Source of the DNA: Streptomyces sp. NBC_00271
Lineage (GTDB): Bacteria; Actinomycetota; Actinomycetes; Streptomycetales; Streptomycetaceae
Direction of reading: 5' to 3'
Assembly (NCBI RefSeq): GCF_036178845.1
Contig: NZ_CP108070.1
Span: forward strand, 1,302,001-1,366,000
Length of the DNA stretch: 64,000 bases
Shown here: positions 1 through 9,268 of the stretch, in pieces
Position numbering within the stretch: position 1 is the first letter of the stretch
Layout of the letters: each line of letters starts with the position of its first letter
The notes under the pieces: generated by a model
Told to the model about the DNA's origin: nothing
Databases searched by the model: none
The model's input: the letters and a program-made list of their open reading frames with translations, nothing else
Position numbers and translations under genes: made by a program

Positions 1-2
1 CC

Positions 3-3000
3 ATGGGCAAGGGGAAGGGGAAGGCGCGAGCCGACGATCACGACGGCGGCACCGGCACCGGCACCGAGGTCGCCCCCCGGCAGGCCGCCCAGGACGCGCG
101 GATGGCCGAGGGCGCCACCATCAAGGTGGACACCCAGCACAACACCTCGGGCGTGGTGAGCCACTCCTCGGGCGGTTCGTCCAGCAAGGGTGTCAACTTC
201 ATGGCGTTCGGGCTGGCGCCGGTCGTCCCGGGCGTCTGGCTCGGCGGGGCGGTCATGGCCAACGCGCAGCCGTTCCAGTCCTCCACCGACTCCCGTGTGC
301 AGAAGACCATGTCCGAACCGCGGGTGCTGCGCAGCGACAAGGGGTCCGTCGAGATGCGGCGCCAGGTGCGCTACGGCGTACGGGTCCAGCCCCAGGACGA
401 GGGGCGGGGCGGCCGGGCGCAGACGTTCAGCGGCGCCGGGTCCCTCATGATGCGGGTGCCCACCGAACACCTGGTGCCGGTCACCGCCGAGGCACCCGCG
501 CGGCCACGCCGCCTCGGTCCAGGGACCGCGCGGAGCGTTCGGCTCGCGGACTCGCTGGCCCCGGTCGCCCTGGACGACGCCGCGGCCCCCCATCCGGGCG
601 GCGGCGGCCTGTTCGACACGGTCCGCTCCGTGCTGCACCCCTCCCTGACCTCCCGCGGTGCGCCCGGGCGGGCCCGGCTCCACGACGCCACCTCCGCCAC
701 GACCGTCCTGGAGGACCTGCCCCGGCTGCTGAGCGGCTGGGTGATCGGGGAGGATCTCGTCTCCAAGGACGGCAGTGCCACGGGCACCTATCGGATGCGC
801 GCCGACCTCACCGCCCTGTCGCCCGCCTGGACGACCGGCAAGACCCAACTGCGGACGCACCAGCAGGCACAGCACTCGGTGTCCCACACGGCGGCCAAGG
901 GTCGAGGGGGGGACCTTCGGCGCGGGCCCGGCGGCGGGGTTCGGCGTGCTGGGCAACGCCGCCGCGGTGCGCGCGACGGTCATGCCCACGGCCGGCGCGC
1001 GCAAAGCGCGGTTCACGGTGGCCGAGCAGACGGTGTCGAGTCGTCAGGGCGCCGAGGTCAGGGGCGACAAGGTGCTCTACTTCGGCAAGGTGCGGTTCAG
1101 CGTCGAGGGCACCGGACCGCTCTCCCCCGCCATGAAGGTGCGCTCCGGGGCCCGCGCGGCCCAGCACTCGATGGATGTGTGGGTCGGTCTGCGCGCCGAC
1201 GAGGCCCGGTCGCTGGGTCTCGAACTGCCCGAAGGCGTCACGGCGGGCTCCATGATCAGGGAGCCGGGAACGGACGCGGACGGGAAGAAGCTCGACCGGC
1301 GGCAAGGGAAGGAGTCACGGGACGGGGCCGGGTCGTCGGCCGGTCCGGGCAACGAGCGCCATCTGCCGTTCGGAGCCATGGGGTCGAGCGTGGCGATCAG
1401 CCAGTTGGACACCGCTCCCCTGCTCTCCGGCATCGAGCGGCTCTTCGCCACCGACCAGCGACTCGCGGGCTATCTGCCCGCGTTCGGCGCGGGGGCGGGG
1501 ACCGAGGTGAGCCGCGAGGAGGGCGAGGTGCAGCGGCGCAACTACCGCGAGCTGATCACCGTACTCTCGGAGACCAACCTGCGGGTCAACAAGGACCAGT
1601 TGCTCTCCTCCGGGATCCGGGTCCGGATGCGGCGCAAGAGCCGATGGCACGCGCACGACGTGCAGATCAAGGTCGTCGGCGCCCTGCGCGAGACGGGCTA
1701 CCAGGGGGAGACGAAGGACTGGCTGGTGCGCAGCCACAGCGGCGTCACCAGCAACTCGCAGAGCGGGCGGTCCAGTTCACGGTCGATCGGCGGACTGGCG
1801 CTCGGCCAGTTCCGGCTGATCCCCGGTGCCCTGTCCGCCACGGTGCGCGGCGAACGGACCCGGCAGAGCACCCGGCGCAACCAGGCGGGCCCGGCGACAC
1901 GCTCCGACGTGCTCACCAACGGCGGTGAGAACACCGGCGCGTTCGGCGGCGCCCTGCGCCTGGATGTGGACGTCACCATGACGACACGGGAGCGGACCGC
2001 CAAACGTGCCCTCACCCCAGGCATGCCGGGGCGGGACGCACCCGACGCCGTGCGCATCGCCTCGACCGCAGACACCGAGGCGCTCGACCTGGCCGAGCAG
2101 GACGTACGGCTGCTCACCCCGACCGCGTTCACCCTGGACACCGCCGGGAAGGACCGGCTGACGGCCAGGACCGGCAGGCGCACCGCCGCACTGGCGCCGC
2201 CGCAGCGGCAGTTCAACGCGTCGGGCATCGGCGATCTGTCGACCATGGCGCCGCGCTCGATCGCGGGCCGGGCGGTCCGGGACTGGACGCTGGTGGAGAC
2301 CGTCGGAGGTGGTGGACCGGTCCGGGACCTCGCCTTCGAGCTCCTGTCGCGGGCCGCGAGCCGTAATCGGCAACTGCGGGAGGACCTCGCGCTGCAGACG
2401 GAGGGTCTGGCGCCGCGGCTGGCGATCGAGGAACGCTTCAGTCCCCAGGCCATCACCTCGGCGCTGCGCCAGGCGGTGTCCTCCGGGTGGGTGGTGAAGA
2501 ACCTGCAGTACCCGCGCAGGCTCCACGCGCTCAACGGCGCGATCGGCACCCGGTTCGCCCTCACCAACCCGGAGGTGGTCGCGGAGGGCACCGGGGCGGG
2601 TACCGAGACGTTCCTGCTCGGCGGCCACCAGATGACCGGGCAGGAGGGCAGCGGTACCTCCACGACCGTGCAGGGCGGCGCCCTCGGATCGGAGAACGGC
2701 GCCGGCTGGCGGCTGGGCGAGGGCGTGTCGGCCGGCCGGAGCCTGGGCCGGAGCGCGGCGACGGCGACGACGCTGAGCGGCACCGTCGAGCGCAACGCCC
2801 ACACTCCGCGCTCCCGGCCCCTCTACCTGGTCCACTGCGATCTGGTGGTCCGGATGGTCAGCGAGGTCAAGGTCACGGGAGGCGGCCCGTACGTCGCGAA
2901 GGGCGAGCGGACGCTGCCCGCCGCGGCCGCCGTCTGGCTCACCCAGGAGCAGGTGGCGGCGGCGGGCCTGCGCGTTCCCGGGGCCGCCCTGCGGACGTCC

Positions 3001-4716
3001 TCGCAGGAGGAGTCCGCACGCCGGGGTACGGAGTCCAAGGACCAGGAATCCAAGGGCAAGGAATCCAAGGGCAAGGAATCCAAGGGCAAGGGGAAGGCCA
3101 CCCAGGAGCAGACCGAGGCGTCCCGGAGCGGGGAGTCGTCGAGCACGACCGCCCCGGCGGCGCCCGCCCTCGCCCAGGAGCTGCCGCTCGGCTTCGGCAT
3201 GATCGAGGAACTGCCCGACTTCGTTCCCCTGCTCGAGCGGCTGCGCGCCGACGTCGGGCGGCGTGACCGGTCTCTCGCCGACGAACTGCTGCCGAAGCAG
3301 CAACTGGCCGATCCGCACGACAACATGCAGCGGCTGCTGCGCGTCCTGGACCGGGACGGGTCGGCCGGACTGCTCTCGGGGGCCATGGACGGCGGGGTGC
3401 CCGTCGAACTCTTCCGCGGGCGCAACACACCGTACTGGGCCGTGTTCCGCGTACGCCGCACCCGGCAGGGCACGTCCGAGGGCGAGGCGAAGGACGGCCG
3501 CGACATGGAGTACATCACCTCGGCCGCCGCACAGCGGGCGGACACCCGCGAGACGAGCGACACGCGGACCGTCGAGGGGGTCGTGGCCGGTGCGGGCAAG
3601 CCGGAGGGCGGCGGTGGTCCGCTCAAGAGCGTCGGCGGCTCCGGCGGGCTCGGCGTCGGCGTCAGCGAGGTCACGAAGTCGGCCACCGTGGGGCGCGGTC
3701 AGCTCGGCATGAAGACCGTCGCCGAGGCCTCCGCGCGTTCCGTCAGAATGCGGGTGCCGATCGAGGCGACCCTCGAACTGCACTCGTCCCGTGGGCGGGT
3801 GGGCCTCGCCATCCTCGGCGGCCAGTCCCTGGTCCACCGCATTCTGGTCAAGGACCTCGAGGCACTGTCCCGGCTGCGGCCCGTGCCGCGCGCGGAGGCG
3901 GGACAGGCGTTCCTGCGGCAGGACGACGCCGAAGCGAGCCGACTGGGGCCCTGGCACGGCCGCGGGGTGAGCCTGCCGATGGAGGCACAGGTCAACGGGT
4001 TCCGCGGCGCTCCCGAGATCCGCCGGGTGATCGACGACGCGGTACGGGCCGCGCACGGCGGGGAGCGCTACCGCAGGACGGGCGACGCGGCGGCGTACGC
4101 GCAGCGCGAGGCGGTGTCCACCGAGTGGCTGATCTCCGCCCTGCCCCTGCTCACCGCGGCGGGGGTCGACCTTCCCGTCGTGCACGCCTCCGGGGCGCAG
4201 GGGCAGGATCTGCGGACCTCACTGCACGCCCGGCTGCGCGCAGGCCGCGTGCTGGGCGTCGGCGACAAGATGACCTTCGAGACGGTGGCGAAGAGCGCCC
4301 TGGACGCGCCCCGGCCCACGGGTACGGACCACCAACAGGCGGTGGAGCACAACAAGTCGGTACGGGGACTGGGCGGCGCCGGTGTGCTCAACGCGGACGA
4401 GTTCCGGATGAACCAGCTCCTCGGCAACGTCGACCAGGTCGGCGGCGCCACCGACACCTCCGCCCACGGGTCCGGCTCGATGCCTCTGCACAAGCCCAAG
4501 TTCGAGGCGACGCTGGTGCAGTTCACCCTGGACGTGCGGGTGGTGGCCCGGGTGAGCAGCCGGGGCCGCTCCGGGGCCCCCTCCGTCGCCGTACGGGACT
4601 TCACCGTCCCCACTCCGGTGGTCGTGCGGATCCCGGCGCCCGTGGCCCGCCGTATGCTCCAGGACCCGTCCAACCACACCAAGCTCCACGACCCGGACGG
4701 CCGCCTCACGTCCTGA
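3..4716 (+). CDS. Giant beta-repeat protein, C-terminal part, 5'-truncated by window edge and frameshifted
   Basis: I do not recognise the family. Reading starts in frame at base 3, but GKGKGK follows at once and resembles an internal Lys/Gly linker near base 3090, so the true start probably lies outside the window. The reading passes to another frame at a seven-G run (906-912); both halves look coding, giving about 1,570 residues in all. A beta-rich module recurs: a strand such as KVRFSVEG, LVVRMVSEV or QFTLDVRVV, then a strand like VWVGL, VWLT or VVRIP followed by an A-rich, often LGL, helix (near bases 1075, 2830 and 4500). There is a Lys/Ser/Gly linker at 3046-3090. No catalytic motif or membrane helix is evident. 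It ends just before the convergent LAL regulator gene. It may be a large surface or toxin-delivery-like protein, but that is a guess. Confidence 0.6.
906..912 (+). other. Seven-G run where the reading frame of the giant protein shifts
   Basis: Upstream sequence reads well only in the frame starting at base 3; downstream sequence reads well only in the frame starting at 907. Removing one G would join the halves as ...KGRGGTFGAG.... A sequencing indel, a recent inactivating mutation, or slippage at the homopolymer are all possible. A single-base homopolymer error is the simplest explanation. Confidence 0.6.
3046..3090 (+). repeat. Three exact 15-bp tandem repeats coding ESKGK
   Basis: The unit gaatccaagggcaag is present three times back to back, in frame, coding (ESKGK)x3 within a Lys/Ser/Gly linker of the giant protein. 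It is a flexible, positively charged spacer and could change length by slippage. Confidence 0.9.
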
Positions 4717-4728
4717 TGCGGGGGCGTG

Positions 4729-7563
4729 TCAGCCGCCCGGCTCCTCCACCGGCTCCGCCGGATCCGCCGGCCGCTCGCCGATGACCGCGGTGAGCTCCGT
4801 CCTGCGGCGGATGCCCAGCTTGCGGTAGGCGCTGGTCAGATGGGTCTCGACGGTGCGTCGGGCCAGGTGCAGGAGTTCGGCTATCTCGGCGTTCGTCCGC
4901 CCGTCGGCCGCGAGGGCGGCGATCCGGCGTTCACTGCCGGTCAGCGCCTCCCATCCGGTGAGCGCGGTCGCCGAGCCGCGGGAGCGGCCTTCGGGGAGAA
5001 CCTCCTCGGCCAGCGCCCGCATCCGTACCGCGCCCAGCCGTTCGGCGTGCTCGGCCGCCTCGCGCAGCGCGTCGCGGGCCCGGCTCCGGTCCCCCGCCGC
5101 GACGAGCTGACGCCCCTGTCCGATCAGGGCGGGGATCAGCTCGGTCTGTACGGACGCGTCCCGCAGGATGCGTACGGCACGGTCGGCGAGTTCCAGACCG
5201 CGACGGCCCCCGGTCGCGGTGGCGAGTCCGCGCAGCGCCCGGCCCACCAGCCGGGGGGTGTCCCACACCTGGGCGAGTCGCAGTTCTTCACGGGCCAGCG
5301 TGAGGGCCTCCTGCGGACGGCCCAGCGCGCTGCGGCACTCGGCCGCCGCGGTCCGCCAGGGCGTGACCACGGGGCTCACCACGTCCCGTGCCGTCTGCCG
5401 GCGGCCGCATTCCAGGAAGTCGTCGAGCGCGCCGGCGTGATCGCCCTGCGCGGACCGCAACACGCCCCGCGCGTAGAGGAATCGGTTGAGTTCCCAGGAG
5501 TCGTGGGCGTCGCCCAGGGCGAAGCTGTCCGCGAGGCGGGCGGCCTCTTCGGTGCGGCCCGTCTCGACCAGGGCGATCACGGCGTGTGCGTGCGCGTTGG
5601 CCGGAGCGGGCCGGCGCCGGGTGGCTTCGGTGACCTGCCAGGCCGCCGGTTCGGCGAGCAGATCGGCGTACTGTCCGCGCGTCGCGGCGATGTCCGCCCG
5701 TACGTTGAGCAGCGCCAGGTGCATGGGGTGCAACAGGGACGGGCTCTGCCGGTCCAGTCCCCGGCGTACCAGCCCCTCGGCCTCCGCGAGTTCGTCGGCC
5801 CATTGCGCGACGGCGGCGGCCGTACCCAGCAGGAAGGGTTCGGCGAGCGCGTCGCTCGGTTCGTCCAGCAGGGCGTGGATCCGCTTCATGGCCGTGGCTG
5901 CGGAGATCAGTCCGGCCGTCGCGTCGTAGCGGACCAGAAGGGCCTGACCTGCGGTTCCGACCAGCTCCGGGGACCGCTCGGCGGCACCGTGCAGCCAGCG
6001 GTACGCCTCCTGACGGATGCCCTGGTCGTGGTCCGACAGCAGCGCCGAGGCGGTCTGCAGCAGCCGTGTCAGGTCCGGATGGTCGGTCAGTTGCTCGTCC
6101 AGGTCGCGCAGGACGTCCATCGCGGCGCGCGCCTTGCCGCGCCGGGCCAGTACGGTGCCCAGGGCCACGGCCGCCCGTACCCGGTCCTGCGGCATGCCCG
6201 GCAGCCGGGTCGCCTCGGTCAGCCGCGGTATCCCGGCCGAGGAGCGGGCGGCGGCGAACTCCAGGGAGCCCAGCTCGGTGAGGACCATGGTCCGGCGGGC
6301 GGGCGTCAGCGGCTCGTCCAGCGCACGACGCAGATACGACACGGCGTCGTCGGGCCTGTCGTCCCGCACCGCCACGGACGCGGCGTCCTGCAGCGCCACG
6401 GTGGCCCAGGCCGCGCCCACGGCCTGGGTCCTCAGCAGTTGTCCGGCCACCGCTTCGGCGCGGTCGCCACGGCCCAGCATCACTTCGGCCGCCGTACGGT
6501 GGGCCGCCTGCCGCCGGACGGCGGGCCAGCCGCTGAGCACCGCGTCCCGCAGCAGCGGGTGGGCGAAGCGCGGCCGCCCGTCGGGATCGGGCCGCAGCAG
6601 GCCGAGGCGGGTCATGGCGGTCAGCCAGCCGGGCACCCGGGCGGGGTCCGCGCCGGCCGTCTCGGCGAGCAGTTCGGCGAACTCCTCCGCGTGGCCCTCC
6701 TCCCACACGTCCGCGTCCAGCGCCGCGAGGGCGCGGGCCATCCTCGCCGTCGCCTCTCCGGCGCTGTCCAGCCACCAGGAGACGGCGGCCGGATAGGCAC
6801 CCGGGTAGAGGGCGGCACAGGTGTCCGGCACGGGCCTCGGGGGCGCGCCGTCCGGTTCCTGTGTACGGAGGTCGTCGAGCAGGGCGCGCAGCAGCAGGGG
6901 GCTGCCCGCGCCGGCCCGGACGCAGTCGTCCACCCAGGCGGGCGTGGCGGCGTCGACGTCCGAACGGATCAGCTGCGCCGCCGCGTTCGCGCTCAGCGGG
7001 GCGAGGGTGTGGGTGCGCACCAGGGTGGGCGAGAGCGCGTGTGCCAGACCGGCGGACGGCGGGTCGATGTCGTACTGGCTGCGCTCGGTCGCCACCAGGA
7101 GGACGGGCAGTGCGTCGATCCGCCGGGCGACGTCGACGAGCCAGCGGCGCGAGGGTTCGTCGGCGCAGTGGACGTCGTCCACCGCCAGCAGCAGTGGGGC
7201 GTCGGCGGCGTGGGAGCGCAGCCGCCTCCACAGGTGTTCGGCGTATGACCAATGGTGCGGATTGTCGTCGAAAATGTCCGGAAACAGCTTGGTTCCGGCG
7301 TCGTATTCGCCCCCCGATGACAGGAGTTGGAGGACCGCCGCGAACTCCCCGGCCTCGCCGTCGGGCGAGCAGCGGGTCCGCAGCACCCGCATGCCACGGG
7401 CCGCCGCCTGCTCGGTGACGGCCTCCAGGAGGGCGGTGCGCCCCGTGCCGGTGGCCCCTTTGAGCAGCACCAGACGGCCGGACCCGGCGCAGGCGCGGTC
7501 CGCCTCGGCGGCCACCAGCTCGAGCGCCTCCCGTCGTTCACACAGCGCCTCGGTCTCGCCCAT
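4729..7563 (-). CDS. Large LuxR-family (LAL) ATP-binding transcriptional regulator
   Basis: Start chosen at the ATG at 7563 (MGETEALCERR) because AGGAG lies five bases upstream; an earlier ATG at 7590 lacks such a site. It is 944 residues, normal for the LAL class. An N-terminal P-loop (GATGTGRT, residues 36-43) and Walker B (LLLAVDD, about 124-130) form a STAND/AAA-type switch. A long TPR-like helical middle follows. A C-terminal LuxR helix-turn-helix contains SERRIAALAADGRTNAEIAELLHL-type sequence ending RTVETHLTSAYRKLGIRRR. It is divergent from the small LuxR gene at 7753, at the edge of the CIS locus, which suggests it controls CIS expression; that role is inferred. It converges on the giant protein gene. 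Confidence 0.92.
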   Translation of the reverse strand: MGETEALCERREALELVAAEADRACAGSGRLVLLKGATGTGRTALLEAVTEQAAARGMRVLRTRCSPDGEAGEFAAVLQLLSSGGEYDAGTKLFPDIFDDNPHHWSYAEHLWRRLRSHAADAPLLLAVDDVHCADEPSRRWLVDVARRIDALPVLLVATERSQYDIDPPSAGLAHALSPTLVRTHTLAPLSANAAAQLIRSDVDAATPAWVDDCVRAGAGSPLLLRALLDDLRTQEPDGAPPRPVPDTCAALYPGAYPAAVSWWLDSAGEATARMARALAALDADVWEEGHAEEFAELLAETAGADPARVPGWLTAMTRLGLLRPDPDGRPRFAHPLLRDAVLSGWPAVRRQAAHRTAAEVMLGRGDRAEAVAGQLLRTQAVGAAWATVALQDAASVAVRDDRPDDAVSYLRRALDEPLTPARRTMVLTELGSLEFAAARSSAGIPRLTEATRLPGMPQDRVRAAVALGTVLARRGKARAAMDVLRDLDEQLTDHPDLTRLLQTASALLSDHDQGIRQEAYRWLHGAAERSPELVGTAGQALLVRYDATAGLISAATAMKRIHALLDEPSDALAEPFLLGTAAAVAQWADELAEAEGLVRRGLDRQSPSLLHPMHLALLNVRADIAATRGQYADLLAEPAAWQVTEATRRRPAPANAHAHAVIALVETGRTEEAARLADSFALGDAHDSWELNRFLYARGVLRSAQGDHAGALDDFLECGRRQTARDVVSPVVTPWRTAAAECRSALGRPQEALTLAREELRLAQVWDTPRLVGRALRGLATATGGRRGLELADRAVRILRDASVQTELIPALIGQGRQLVAAGDRSRARDALREAAEHAERLGAVRMRALAEEVLPEGRSRGSATALTGWEALTGSERRIAALAADGRTNAEIAELLHLARRTVETHLTSAYRKLGIRRRTELTAVIGERPADPAEPVEEPGG

Positions 7564-7752
7564 CGATGTCTCCTGTCGGGGACGTTTCATGATCCATCTC
7601 GTGGTACGTCTCGTGGTCCTCCACGATTGCGCGAGGCACGCCAAGCACAGAAGTCTGGGACAAGCTCTTCGGCCACTGGCGCCACAGGGGCGACCAGCAC
7701 GTGGATTTGGGAGAAGCGGTTGCGCAGTTCATTACGGACCACTGACGCAGGC
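7564..7752. promoter_or_regulatory. Divergent control region between the two LuxR-type genes
   Basis: This is 189 bases between the LAL gene (leftward) and the small LuxR gene (rightward) and must hold both promoters. I see no strong palindrome and cannot assign -35/-10 boxes with confidence. The LAL ribosome binding site is at its left edge. Confidence 0.5.
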
Positions 7753-8415
7753 GTGTCACAGCGGCCCGCCGACACCGGTGCGGTGGATTCCGGAAACCGC
7801 ATACCGGTGGTGGTCCAGGCACCCGACCCGATCTCCCGGGCCGGGGTGCGCAGCCAGTTGGCGCAGCACCCGGTGATCGACCTCCTCGACAGCGCGGAGG
7901 CCGGGCCCGGCACCGTGGCCGTCCTGGTCAACGAGGGACCGGACGAGACCACGCTGTCCCGGCTGCGCCGACTCGTACGCAGCGACGGGGCGCGTGCCGT
8001 GCTGGTGGTGAACGCGATCCGCGAGGCCGAGCTGCTCGACGTCATCGAGTGCGGTGTCGGGGCCATCGTCTGGCGCCACGAGGCCAGTGCGCACCGGTTG
8101 GTACAGGCTGTGCTCGCGGCCGCGCGGGGCGACGGGGATCTGCCGGCGGATCTGCTGGGACGCCTCATCACTCAGGTGGGATCGCTCCAGCGCACCGCAT
8201 CCGGCCAGACCGGAGTTCCGCTCTCCGGCCTGGTGCCGCGCGAAATCGATGTACTGAGGCTCGTCGCCGAGGGGCTGGACACCGGGGAGATAGCGAGCAA
8301 GCTCTCCTACTCCGAACGTACCGTCAAGAACGTGATGCACGGACTGACCACCCGGCTCCATCTGCGCAATCGCGCCCACGCCGTGGCCTATGCGCTCAGG
8401 GAAGGCTACATCTGA
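7753..8415 (+). CDS. LuxR/NarL-type DNA-binding regulator with receiver-like N-terminus
   Basis: About 220 residues. The start is uncertain: GTG at 7753 is chosen because homology-like sequence (IPVVVQAPDPISRAGVRSQL) follows soon after; GTG at 7783 is the alternative, and neither has a strong ribosome binding site. The N-terminal half has a receiver-like alternation of strands and helices but lacks the acidic cluster expected for phosphorylation, so it is probably an atypical receiver. The C-terminal helix-turn-helix reads LVPREIDVLRLVAEG then ERTVKNVMHGLTTRLHLRNR. It lies directly upstream of the cap and ATPase genes in the same direction and is likely a pathway-specific CIS regulator. Confidence 0.85.
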   Translation: MSQRPADTGAVDSGNRIPVVVQAPDPISRAGVRSQLAQHPVIDLLDSAEAGPGTVAVLVNEGPDETTLSRLRRLVRSDGARAVLVVNAIREAELLDVIECGVGAIVWRHEASAHRLVQAVLAAARGDGDLPADLLGRLITQVGSLQRTASGQTGVPLSGLVPREIDVLRLVAEGLDTGEIASKLSYSERTVKNVMHGLTTRLHLRNRAHAVAYALREGYI

Positions 8416-8548
8416 GGCGGCCGATCGTTCGCACGGGGCCTGCCGAGCGAGGTACCGAGCGGATCACAGCAGACGGGTACAGAGCGGGTACCCAGCCGGC
8501 CCACGGCTGGTACGCGGCAGGACGTGACGGCACGGCGGGAGCACGACG

Positions 8549-9268
8549 GTGATTCACGAGGTGGACGAGGTCCTCAAAGGGCTGCTCAGGAGCGGTGCGC
8601 TGGCCGGTTCCGGCATCGAGGTCGCCTTCGACGCGCCGAGCCGCGAGTGGGCCGCCCGCCGCAACGCGCCCGCCATCAACGCCTACTTGTACGACATCCG
8701 TGAGGACGTGCGGCGTCGTGAGCGCGGCGCCATGGCCGTGCGGGACGAACGCGGCATCGTGCTGCGCCGCCGCCAGCCGCCCCGCTGGTTCCGGCTGTCG
8801 TATCTCGTGACGGCCTGGACCAAGCAGCCGCAGGACGAACACCGGCTGCTGTCGGCGGTGTTGGCGACACTGCTCCCGCACGAGATCCTGCCCCCGCACG
8901 CACTGCCCGACGCGCTGGCAGCACTGGGGCTGTCCGTGCCGCTCTCGGTGGCGAATCTGCACACCGAGTCCCGGTCCCTCGCGGAGATCTGGTCCGCGCT
9001 CGGCGGCGAGTTGAAGCCGTCGCTGGATCTGGTGGTGACCGCGCCGTTCCCGTCGTTCCCGGAGTACGACGCCGGGCCGCCGGTCACGGAGGGCGCGGGC
9101 GTGCGCGTACGCGGGATGGACGGAACCCTGGAGGGCTCGCCCGAACGGCGGCACCGGGCACGGCACTTGACCTCCACGACCGCGGCCGACACGGCCCCGG
9201 GCACGGAGCTCCCGGCCGGGGACCACCCGGTCGCGGAGGATCGAAACGGAGAGAAGCGAGCGAAGTGA
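8549..9268 (+). CDS. DUF4255 (Pvc16-like) CIS cap / tube-terminator protein
   Basis: 239 residues, GTG start behind a GGGAG site eight bases upstream. The N-terminal region (MIHEVDEVLKGLLRS..., INAYLYDIRED, WFRLSYLVTAW) matches the DUF4255 family, which terminates and caps the tube in phage-tail-like particles. The last 60 residues are low complexity and poorly conserved. Its stop overlaps the start of the AAA+ ATPase gene (GTGA), so the two are translationally coupled, as is usual for the pvc16/pvc15 pair. It is expected to act at the end of the particle distal to the baseplate. Confidence 0.9.
   Translation: MIHEVDEVLKGLLRSGALAGSGIEVAFDAPSREWAARRNAPAINAYLYDIREDVRRRERGAMAVRDERGIVLRRRQPPRWFRLSYLVTAWTKQPQDEHRLLSAVLATLLPHEILPPHALPDALAALGLSVPLSVANLHTESRSLAEIWSALGGELKPSLDLVVTAPFPSFPEYDAGPPVTEGAGVRVRGMDGTLEGSPERRHRARHLTSTTAADTAPGTELPAGDHPVAEDRNGEKRAK

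Noticed and set aside
1777..4185. 802-codon open frame on the minus strand inside the giant protein gene
   Set aside because: Shadow of GC-rich coding DNA; composition is Arg/Gly/Ala-rich without domains, and the plus strand shows coherent beta modules.
4726..7248. 840-codon plus-strand frame across the LAL regulator gene
   Set aside because: Antisense shadow; the minus strand encodes clear Walker and LuxR motifs with a ribosome binding site.
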